Assembly (NCBI GenBank): GCA_025766275.1
Contig: JAFKAC010000047.1
Span: 62,001-126,000, forward strand
Length of the DNA stretch: 64,000 bases
Origin: Lactarius indigo
Lineage: Eukaryota; Basidiomycota; Agaricomycetes; Russulales; Russulaceae
Direction of reading: 5' to 3'
In this document: piece by piece, positions 44,601 to 52,149 of the stretch
Position numbering within the stretch: the stretch's first letter is position 1
Layout of the letters: the number at the start of each line of letters is the position of its first letter
Translations under genes and position numbers: made by a program
Notes under the pieces: generated by a model
What the model was told of the DNA's origin: nothing
Database searches by the model: none
The model's input: only the letters and a program-made list of their open reading frames with translations

Positions 44601-45385
44601 TTAGGTGCAGTGCGTGCTGCTATCTTGGTGCTTGTAGTTATCTTTGCTCGGACGGCAAGGTGGTCATACTTGCTAAAGCTGTGGATCCATAGCCAGGGTT
44701 CGCAGGCATCGTTGACAAAGGTGGGTTCCAGGGGTTCAATTTCTTCGTTCACCGGGAGGCAGGTTTCTTGGCCAGGGTCCAGTTCAAGGATGTTAATAGT
44801 CGTATGTCGCGTTTGTGGTGTTTTTGAGGAGATGACAACGGCGGAGGATGACAGGGTACAGGTTTTTGGGCATCGGGTGAAGGCTATCTTTGGTTGATGC
44901 CAATCGATTTCAGGATTATGTGCTTGGAGCCAATCTGTTCCTAAGATTATGTCGTGCTCCCCTAGAGTGGTTGCGTAGAGTTCCACGGTTTCGTCGTGGT
45001 AGTTGTCATCAGAAGTTCTGATCCGTAGTTTCTGGATCGTGGTATACCTAACAGATCCCGTCTTGTTGGGAGACCCATCCACATTTCTAACTGGTAAGGG
45101 TTTAATTAGTGTCCTCATTGTTAGGTTGTTTGCACGCGCAAACCCATCATCCACGATGATGCCCTCCGCACCACTGTCCAACAGGGCACGGGCACTGATT
45201 TCCTTGCCAGACTTCTTTCCTACTAGTGTAACTCTGAGAACAATTGAAGGAGCTCTCCTATTCCGAATTGTTTCTACAGGTACATGCTCGGCTCCGAGTG
45301 TCTCTAGTAGGGAAAGGCCGTGTACAACGCTACTGGCACGAATACTTCCAATCGACAGTGCTACGATGGAAGAGCCTAAAAATCC
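41615..45385 (-). pseudogene. pol: G4 Pol with one nonsense codon
   Basis: The -1 frame relative to gag, open from the shared GGATTTTT motif (45385-45378). Protease with LDSGAEG (about 45180), reverse transcriptase with YLDD instead of the YMDD of the other families (about 44025), an in-frame TAA at 43945-43943 just before ERHDLYLKPEK, then RNase H, HHCC zinc finger, integrase DDE core (TMDFITDLP, SDRGPQF, NGETERVNQELEQYL) and a chromodomain (about 41880-41730). Pol stops about 20 residues later, so the long C-terminal extension of G1-G3 is missing. Both halves are in the same frame, so a single substitution can explain the break. Confidence 0.92.
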
Positions 45386-46926
45386 TCATTAATAGGCACC
45401 GAACGCGGACGTGCGTCCGGGTCAAAAGGGAGTATCTCTCGATATATCGCTCCAATGTTTGCTGGGTGGTCAGCAGGTGCTTCCTCCTGACTTGATTCAT
45501 CAATAAAGGCGCCGCGCGCCCTAGTGGTGTTGTTGGATTGGCCTCCTTTGGCCTTCATGGCTGCCGTTTTCGCATGGCACTCTTTAAGTACATGGCCCGG
45601 TTTGCCACAGTACAGACAGAGTTTGTTCTTGAAGCGATACTCTCGCTCCTCTTTGGTGAGCTTGGCTCTTGGTTTGGTGGTGCGCGATGAGGAGGCGTTG
45701 ACATTTACGCTATCGTCTTCTGCTAGGACAGCTCGTCCTGTGGTAGGCTTATGGGTCTTGTTAAACTGATTAATGGCGTGACCAGCGTAAATTCGATAGG
45801 CGCGATCAAATTCTCTTGCTTTCTCGACAAGGGTGTCGAAGGTGGTAGGGATGGGGGATATTCCAAGCAGCTTCATGTTTAGAGCCGTTGGGATAGCTTG
45901 TCGGAAAGCATACATCTTGGTTTGTTCATTTGCACCACTTCGTGTAGCGTGGGTTGACCATTCTTGGAACCACTCGTTGAAGGGTCGGGTTCCCATTTTC
46001 AGAGAATACATTTTGTTGGTGGATTCCATGGCAGTGTGACCAGGAACGAAGTGTGCCTCGAAGTCGGTTTTGAACTGTGCCCAGGTGCCGAAGCTAATTG
46101 CTGTACCACCGGTTGGGTTTAAGGCCCTCTTTTGCCTATCTTGAGCCCATTCTCCTGCTGGGGTCCCAACTTTGAAATAGGTAAGGGCAGTGGATACCTT
46201 TTTGTCATCGGTGTTAAAGATATCCTGGTTTAGATGGAAGTAATTGGCCAGGTTGTTCCAAAAGGCCTCAGCATGGTTGGGTTTGCCGTCAAAGGGCTCT
46301 GGTGCTGCGCCTAAAATTTTTGCAGGTGCAGGAGCTGCCATTGCAGTGGGTACAGGGGGAACGGATAAAGGGGGTGCCGAGGAAGAGGCTTGAACAGTCA
46401 GGGGTGGTGATGGGAGTCGATGTGGGGGAACTGTTGCAGGGAAACGACTAGGGCCGGAGGTACTAGGGGAAATCTGGGGTGTCGAGGGTCGGGAGGTTAC
46501 TTGGGAGAGTAGACCGGAGAGTTTCTTGGTAGTAGTGTCTAGGATCTGTGATACTTCTTCTGTATCACTTGTTGAATCGTCGGATTCACTAGGTGTGTTG
46601 AAGTGGACTGGTTTGTTGTTTAGGTAGATCCACTGTTCGTTTACGAAGTTCCAACGAACGTTCTTTCCTTTGAAGGTGGCGTGTAGGGCGTTGTAGTTTA
46701 TGTTTTCAACTTTGTCGATATTCGGAAAGGCTTCTTTAAGGTCCTGAAAAACTATTTGATGTTGGGTGGCAACAATCGTCCACGGGTGTTTTCCGGTAGG
46801 GCTGGAGATGTCCTCTTCTTTCCACTTGGCGTAGTAGAGGTTGTCGGTGAGAGAAAAGTAGGGGTCAAAGAAATATACTGGGACGTGGGCTTTTTCTTCT
46901 GGTGTGAGGGGTCGTTGTGTATTCAT
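45376..46926 (-). CDS. gag: G4 Gag
   Basis: Structural protein, 516 residues, starting at a true ATG (46926-46924), which is the first ATG on the sense strand for about 3.4 kb. Residues 1-110 form a Trp/Tyr-rich domain, then a Ser/Thr/Pro-rich linker, the capsid-like retrotransposon Gag domain (about 200-400), and a CX2CX4HX4C knuckle (CLYCGKPGHVLKEC, about 434-447). It ends GAT TTT TAG with the -1 pol frame open across the stop. The codon two before the ATG is the TAG of frame D, in the same frame. Confidence 0.92.
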   Translation of the reverse strand: MNTQRPLTPEEKAHVPVYFFDPYFSLTDNLYYAKWKEEDISSPTGKHPWTIVATQHQIVFQDLKEAFPNIDKVENINYNALHATFKGKNVRWNFVNEQWIYLNNKPVHFNTPSESDDSTSDTEEVSQILDTTTKKLSGLLSQVTSRPSTPQISPSTSGPSRFPATVPPHRLPSPPLTVQASSSAPPLSVPPVPTAMAAPAPAKILGAAPEPFDGKPNHAEAFWNNLANYFHLNQDIFNTDDKKVSTALTYFKVGTPAGEWAQDRQKRALNPTGGTAISFGTWAQFKTDFEAHFVPGHTAMESTNKMYSLKMGTRPFNEWFQEWSTHATRSGANEQTKMYAFRQAIPTALNMKLLGISPIPTTFDTLVEKAREFDRAYRIYAGHAINQFNKTHKPTTGRAVLAEDDSVNVNASSSRTTKPRAKLTKEEREYRFKNKLCLYCGKPGHVLKECHAKTAAMKAKGGQSNNTTRARGAFIDESSQEEAPADHPANIGAIYREILPFDPDARPRSVPINEDF

Positions 46927-46929
46927 ACA

Positions 46930-47643
46930 CTAGTTCTGTAAACGGGTGACAGTCCAACTGTCTATGTTCCAAGGGTAATAGACTTTATAGGCAGGGAGCA
47001 AGATAGCGCGATCTGGGTGGTTGGTCCTTTGTTGTCGGCGGATCCAATGATATTCTTCCCAAATACCGAAATGGGTCAGGATGGTTTTACTTCTCCACAA
47101 GAAGTCCTGGAAATATAAGGGACTAGTGGTGATTTCTGTTGCCCTAGTAAGTGGTTGAGCAAAGAACAAAGTTTCGTTGGTGTGTCGGTTTTGATAAAGG
47201 AGGGTGCAGTGTCGCTTGAAGACGTCGAGTTCTCTGGGAGTGCGTGTGGGTAAACTCTTGGTTACTAGGATCGCTTCAGGGAGGTGACAGTAAATGTCTC
47301 TTGGTTGGGTCTCAAGGTATTGTGCTTCGTCACTGCTAGTGGTGTGTTGTCTAGGGATGTCTTGGATACTAGGGAAGACGGGTTCGTGTGGGCTGGATTG
47401 GTTAATACTAGGGAGTTGACTAGGGGTTCGTCGATGGGTACGGGCTGCTTGTCTTGGAATTACTGGGGTAGTATTTGTAGAGGTAAGAGGACGGGTGTCT
47501 ACTTGGGGACGGTGGTGACGTCGTCTTGTAGTGCGTTGAGAGGATGCCAGGGTGACTGCCCAATTTGTGATGGGTTCCAGGTTGATGTTTGACAGTTGTA
47601 AATTTCTCGGGTTTTTTTTTTTTTTTTTGCTTAAAGTTGCGAC
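46930..47643 (-). CDS. G4 leader frame D (237 codons, no methionine)
   Basis: Open on the minus strand from after a TAA (47646-47644) to TAG at 46932-46930, without any ATG. It begins with an A17 tract (plus-strand T17, 47612-47628) coding for lysines, then a Thr/Arg/Pro-rich part, then a Trp/Tyr-rich globular-looking part (WRSKTILTHFGIWEEYHWIR, later YYPWNIDSW). It is in the same frame as Gag, separated from it only by TAG TGT. That position, and the aromatic composition, resemble the ATG-free N-terminal Gag extension of G3. It could be an extension of Gag, a separate protein started at a near-cognate codon, or a relic. Coding status inferred, not proven. Confidence 0.5.
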   Translation of the reverse strand, partial: VATLSKKKKKNPRNLQLSNINLEPITNWAVTLASSQRTTRRRHHRPQVDTRPLTSTNTTPVIPRQAARTHRRTPSQLPSINQSSPHEPVFPSIQDIPRQHTTSSDEAQYLETQPRDIYCHLPEAILVTKSLPTRTPRELDVFKRHCTLLYQNRHTNETLFFAQPLTRATEITTSPLYFQDFLWRSKTILTHFGIWEEYHWIRRQQRTNHPDRAILLPAYKVYYPWNIDSWTVTRLQN

Positions 47644-47681
47644 TTAACACCTTTCAGCAAAAGTAGGTCCCGACAAAATTT

Positions 47682-48710
47682 CTAAGAATTGTCTACGCTT
47701 CCTCGGTATGGTAGGTAATTAAGTCCAGGGGACCACAATACGACGCCTGGAGGGGTAGGGGGGGTGTTTGGTCTAAAACCACAGGTACAAACTTCGTTTG
47801 AGCACCAGCAAGGGTGGATGTTTATTGGGTTGTTCCAACTATCCTGGGCTGTAGAGGTCCCTTCTGAACTAGTGTCTCCGTTGTGTAAGGAGATGTCGTC
47901 GTCTCGGACAGAGACTTCTTCGTCTGGTGTGGCGAGGGGTTCAGGGTCACTGGTGGAGTCACTGGGGGGAAGCTCAAGGGCTGTTAGTCGGTCAAGTAGG
48001 GAGGGGCGACGATGGCGTAGAGGTTGTCTTCTTCTTGCTAGCAGGAGCTCTATTAGCTCAGGGTCTTCAGGGGTACTAGGGGGTTCGAGGAAGGTTCGGG
48101 GGTTAACTCGATTGCGATCAGGGTTGGTGAAGGTGGTTTCCCAGGTCCCAGTGGCAAAGGTGTAAGTTAATTCTCTTCCCTCTACAATGACTAGACGAGG
48201 TGGGGAGGCGCCGACCTGAACGACTCGTAGTTCGTGAAATCCGATTTGTAATTCCCTGTAGGTTAGGAGGACTCGATTTGTGTAGAATTCTGAATATCCG
48301 GCTTGGATATTGCTGATGATTTGGTTTCGTCGGGGGGGAATGGTGATGAACCAGAGATAGTCACTCTTGGTCCAGACTAGGTATTGATCTGTTGGTCGGT
48401 TGTTGTTGTTGACACTTCCTGAGAGGTGCCAGTACAGGAGTTGCTCGTTGGCGTCGTCGACTAGAAGGGGTAGGGTGTCTAGGAAAGCCTCGTGCAGTTC
48501 TTCTGAGTCAGTGTCCCCAAAGGCAAAGTTGTGGTGAAATTTCGAGAGAACTAGAGGGGGGTCTGTCCAACAATCAACAGAGTGGTCGGCAGATAAGTCG
48601 CTAAGGGAGGAAGGGGGGTAGTATCGTTCGAGTTGTCTTTGTCTGTGAGTCTCGAAGTTAGCTTGGGCTAATGCTAGTCTTTGCCCTTCAGTAAGTCGTT
48701 CTGGGGGCAC
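47682..48710 (-). CDS. G4 leader frame C (342 codons, no methionine)
   Basis: Long frame on the sense strand with no ATG; the first usable near-cognate codon is the GTG at 48710, right after TAA. Residues 90-210 look globular, with several Trp and a segment LTYTFATGTWETTF, followed by a Pro/Ser/acidic region and a Cys cluster CWCSNEVCTCGF near the C-terminus that could bind metal. I know no family for it. Its length and composition argue for selection on the protein, but I could not test this. Confidence 0.55.
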   Translation of the reverse strand: MPPERLTEGQRLALAQANFETHRQRQLERYYPPSSLSDLSADHSVDCWTDPPLVLSKFHHNFAFGDTDSEELHEAFLDTLPLLVDDANEQLLYWHLSGSVNNNNRPTDQYLVWTKSDYLWFITIPPRRNQIISNIQAGYSEFYTNRVLLTYRELQIGFHELRVVQVGASPPRLVIVEGRELTYTFATGTWETTFTNPDRNRVNPRTFLEPPSTPEDPELIELLLARRRQPLRHRRPSLLDRLTALELPPSDSTSDPEPLATPDEEVSVRDDDISLHNGDTSSEGTSTAQDSWNNPINIHPCWCSNEVCTCGFRPNTPPTPPGVVLWSPGLNYLPYRGSVDNS

Positions 48711-48848
48711 TTAAAACCACTCGGTTTAAGACCTTCTTAGATAGTAGTGTTTACTTACTTATTGCGTTGAGGCTTAAAACACTCGTTTTAAGTTATCAAG
48801 GCAAGTTTATTTGTTTTCAAAAGAAAGGTACGTCCCCCTTGCCGACTT

Positions 48849-50106
48849 CTAGAGGGGTTGGGAGTCGGGGAAGGTAGTAATGAAGGAGAAAGGATCAGCA
48901 GGGATACGAGGGGTAAGACAGTAAGCAAGTAAATGGGGGGAGGCGCGAACTAAGTCCTCAAAAAAGTAGGCTTGGTGGTAGGCGTAGATTTGTCCGTTGA
49001 TAGCAAAACGAAGATGTCCGTAGGTAGTTACAATCCTCCCGTCCAAGAAGTCTTGAATCTCTAGGGTAACTAGAGAGTCAATGTATCCGGCCCTATGAAT
49101 GTTAGTAAGGGGGGTAAAAACACGCCGCAGGCCTTCTCTGAAGTCGTAGCGAATAGTTCCGAAGGGGGTGTCTGGAGAGGGAAGGTCGTAGATGGCCTGG
49201 GAACAGATGTAGAGAGGGGGGAAGTTGGGGTGTTGAGTGGGATCGACAATGCGAGGGAAGAGGGTGTAGACGTGAGGGGAAAAGAGACGAAAGGGGGTGA
49301 CTGAGGGAAAAACTGGGGGGTAATTGGCAAGGGCGGTAGCGAGGGGAACTCTGGTGATCAGTTCCCGAAGTGTAGTAGAGGCGGGCCGCCAAGATTCTCC
49401 CTGAGGAGTGATAACAGCGATGTAAAGATGAGGATGCTCTCCTTGGTGGAGGAGGCAAGGGGGGGCTTGATAGGCGGCGGCAGCAGCAGGAGGAAAGTTC
49501 TCCTGGTTGGGGTGAGGGGCAGGAGGGGCTTGTTCAGCTACCCTCTCGTAGTTAATAGGGGAGTCAGGGGTGGGGGGGGCGCGAGGCAACTGGAGGAGGC
49601 GAGGGAGAAGGAGGACGCGGAGGAGTATCAATAGGTAGCGAAGGAGAGGCACGAGGGGTAGTTGTCGCGTGGGAAGGGAGAGGGGGACGAGGTGTGGGAA
49701 GGCGAATGGGGGGCGCAGACTCGGCGCGTGGTTCAGGAGAAGAAGTGCGAGAGAGCTCAACTATGTTTCCGTTGAGGTCTACTATCTCGAGTACTTCTTC
49801 GTAAAATTGTGCGGTGCTTGGGGAGACAGAACGAGGGGAGGGGCGAGGGGTGGCTTCAGGGTCAGGGTAAACTAACTCTGGGGTGACTTCCCGACTTTCT
49901 AAGACGGGTGAAGGGATAACAGGGGGGGAGAAGCTTGGAGTAGGGAGAGGAATGTAAGGGGGTTCTGGGAGACGAGAGGTGGATGCGACAGGAGAGCGAG
50001 TAAAAATGGAGTCGAGGGGGCTACCCTGGAAGTAACTTTCTTCCTGGTAGCTGCAGGAATCTCCGTCCCAATGTCCAAACTGCGAGAAGTCGTAGTCTGA
50101 ATCCAC
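48849..50106 (-). CDS. G4 leader frames A and B (about 420 codons across a C8 run)
   Basis: Frame A (50106-49564) starts near the primer-binding site at a GTG, and is acidic/aromatic at first and then Pro/Ser-rich. Its end overlaps frame B, which continues in the +1 frame to 48849. The crossing point is a homopolymer of eight C on the sense strand (49579-49572), so one inserted C, a programmed shift or a read error would join A to B. B holds PINYERVA, similar to PIDYERVA in the Pol C-terminal extension of G3, followed by a globular-looking region rich in aromatic residues. Neither part contains a methionine codon. Function unknown. Confidence 0.55.
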
Positions 50107-50135
50107 TGGAAAAGCCCGAGGTCAGTCTGTTAAAG

Positions 50136-50145
50136 AGACTGTCCA
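50136..50145 (-). promoter_or_regulatory. Primer-binding site of G4 (self-priming type)
   Basis: Minus strand TGGACAGTCT, two bases inside the 5' LTR, is the exact complement of AGACTGTCCA at 50340-50331, the inferred mRNA 5' end. Confidence 0.65.
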
Positions 50146-50147
50146 AG

Positions 50148-50843
50148 TGTGGTGAACTCACTGTCACTCGACAGCGAGGGATAGGGTTGAAGACGACGGC
50201 GGGCAAGATAGAGGCGGAGAGAGCGTCGAAGGGGGCGAAGAGGAGGTATCTTGGCTCAAAGAAGGTAGTGGCGCACACAGGGTGGGACACTCGAAAGAGC
50301 TGAGAGGCAAGAGAGGGAAGATGTCACAAGTGGACAGTCTGAGGGACTGTCCGATAGATTGCGCTAGCTTATATACTACAGGGGGTGGTCTGTGCGTAGG
50401 TTTAGGGCAGGCTTAGGGCCTGTCCACGAGTGCCGCGCAATACTGTGGATTGGAACATTCCAGAGATAAGTTATTAATACTGTCCAATCAGAATAAAGGA
50501 TAAGCATGGTACGACTGCGCTGCAGTTAATGACGCCATATTGCGCCATGATGGCGTGATTCCGCAGTAGCTGCGGAGCCTGTGATTAGGACACGTGTTCC
50601 TTGTGACTTGGTTGATTATCTTCGTTGATCGGTAAACGATCAACCGTTGATTGATACACGTGCAGGTATGCATGTGACTTGGAAAGACAGAGTAGTCACG
50701 TGGCACATCACGTGACCGTCGGAGAGCGAAATTCAAACTCCGATTTCGGATTTCCCCTTTAGGAAGTCGATGACATAAGCCCGGTCCGATCCGGTCCGGC
50801 TCTAAGCGCCTTGAGTCACGACCTGGTTTATAGGTTCGTGACA
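50148..50843 (-). repeat. 5' LTR of G4
   Basis: 696 bp, minus-strand TGTCACGAAC to TTCACCACA. TATATAAG at 50375-50368, then 27 bases, then AGACTGTCCA (50340-50331), the inferred RNA start. A perfect 8-bp inverted repeat (GGACAGTC/GACTGTCC) spans this point. U3 has several palindromes including paired CACGTG sites. Confidence 0.95.
50368..50375 (-). promoter_or_regulatory. TATA box of G4, inferred start at 50340
   Basis: TATATAAG on the minus strand with 27 bases to the primer-complementary segment, the same spacing as in G3. Confidence 0.65.
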
Positions 50844-51620
50844 GATTATGACTTCTCCGGTTAGGAGCATGTCACGGAATATTACGTTCATCATGGTCTG
50901 AAATGTGCTTGGCGAGTTGGTGAGTCCAAAGAACATGACACATGGCTCAAACAGCCCCTGATTGGTTTTGAAGGCCGCCTTCCATTCATCTCCTTCTTTG
51001 ATCCGGATGTTGTTATAACCCCATCGGATATCAAATTTGGTAAACAACGCCGCATCCCGGACCTTGTCAATCAATTCTGGGATTAAGGGGAGTGGGTATC
51101 GATTCTTGACAGTGTACTGGTTGATCCGTCGGTAGTCTTGGACAGGGCGAAGCTTTCCATCTTTCTTTTTGATGAAGAAGAAGGGAGACGAGTATGGGGA
51201 TTTAGAGGGCTGGATATATCCCTTTTCAAGGTGTTCATTGAGGAATTTGGTAAGGGCTTCATTTTCATCACGTGTTAGAGGGTATATTTTGCAATCAATA
51301 GTGGCTGGGGCATCTGGAGTGAGGTCAATGGCGTGATCCCATGACCTGGTTGGTGGGAATCGGTGGGAGTTCTCTTCACTGAAGACCTTCTAATGTTGTA
51401 GGTACTCCTTGGGGACCATTTCTTCTAGCGTTCTTTCAGTTTGATCTCGTGCCTTTTGCGCCAATTCTGAGGCCACCGTGGTTTTGCCAATGACCTCATC
51501 TTGGGTAAATCTGAGATAAAGTTCATCTCCTTCCTCATACCCGCACTCTTCCAGGAACGTGCTCCACATTTTCCGGATGTGGATCTTTGGTTTGGGGGTG
51601 TCTTGTTTTTGGAGTCCTTG
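50844..51620 (-). pseudogene. pol: G3a Pol, 5' fragment: linker and first half of reverse transcriptase
   Basis: Continuation of the G3a pol reading upstream of the G4 insertion. It covers the region after the protease up to the two codons before YMDD, with [18 protein letters not shown] and [14 protein letters not shown] visible. It is interrupted by an in-frame TAG at about 51392-51390 where G3b has CAG, and it ends at the G2 LTR. Non-functional. Confidence 0.9.
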
Positions 51621-52129
51621 TGTTACGGTACGGACTTGATGACTCATTACACACGACTCATGACCGGTTATGACTATGGTCCGGTATTGATATTAGTCAT
51701 GGACTCTTACATCGTATCAGTCAGCATAGTAGTTCGCATGTGATTGTGACTCATGTATGACTCATTCCTAGGATAGCGGTACTAGGGTTCGAGCTAGTTA
51801 CGCTATTGGTTACCTACTATTCCAGCGGCGCTTTAAAGCCCGCGCGTATTTGTATAAGTAGTCGACTCGGAAGACCAAGAGTCTCCATCTTGGTCTTCTT
51901 CAATCCACCTTCTGAATCGTCTCTCGTTTGCCTTAGTCTTCGACTAAGTGTACCTCCTCTAAGTGCCTACCAAGGGGCACTTCTCTTTACCCTTTCGCTG
52001 CAGCGTGCGCCAGTGTGCCCCTGTTCAGCCTGCGTTGGGTTGACACGTGATCCCCATTCGCCTAACTTTTGCTAAGTCGATTATGCCTTTTACGAGTCCA
52101 AGTCGGACTAACGCCGGTGGAGCGTAACA
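51621..52129 (+). repeat. 5' LTR of G2
   Basis: 509 bp, TG...CA. TATAAG at 51853-51858, then 28 bases, then ATCTTGGTCTT (51887-51897), the inferred RNA start. This segment and AAGACCAAGA just upstream form an inverted repeat. Has an ATG at 52083 that the 3' LTR lacks. Confidence 0.95.
51853..51858 (+). promoter_or_regulatory. TATA box of G2, inferred start at 51887
   Basis: TATAAG, 28 bases before the segment complementary to the primer-binding site. Confidence 0.6.
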
Positions 52130-52131
52130 TT

Positions 52132-52142
52132 AAGACCAAGAT
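52132..52142 (+). promoter_or_regulatory. Primer-binding site of G2 (self-priming type)
   Basis: AAGACCAAGAT two bases after the 5' LTR, the exact reverse complement of 51887-51897. Identical to the site of G1. Confidence 0.7.
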
Positions 52143-52149
52143 CCTCATC

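Larger units (their letters stand above)
35243..50843 (-). mobile_element. Ty3 element G4 with a 3.2 kb leader of accessory frames
   Basis: Minus-strand LTR retrotransposon inserted in G3a with TSD GATTA (35238-35242 and 50844-50848). 5' LTR 50148-50843; 3' LTR split by a Mutator-like element into 35243-35478 and 41144-41603. After removing that insertion and one copy of its target duplication both LTRs are 696 bp and differ at about five positions. Between the 5' LTR and gag lie about 3.2 kb with open frames A/B, C and D and no ATG at all on the sense strand. Gag starts with ATG. Pol is in the -1 frame with one nonsense codon and ends soon after its chromodomain, unlike G1-G3. Confidence 0.95.
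30783..51620 (-). mobile_element. Ty3 element G3a, 5'-truncated and interrupted by G4
   Basis: Minus-strand copy of family G3: 3' LTR (30783-31498), polypurine tract (31499-31511), pol 3' part (31536-35242), then the 15.6 kb G4 insertion (35243-50843), then more pol (50844-51620). Gag, protease and the 5' LTR are absent because the element stops at the G2 LTR at 51621. The left LTR edge interrupts the BTB-like pseudogene. A nonsense codon lies in the 50.8-51.6 kb part. Compared with G3b it is the same family with very high identity where they overlap. Confidence 0.93.

Noticed and set aside
51806..52075. 89-codon frame repeated at 59113-59382
   Set aside because: It lies in both LTRs of G2; duplication is due to the LTRs, with no protein-like evidence.
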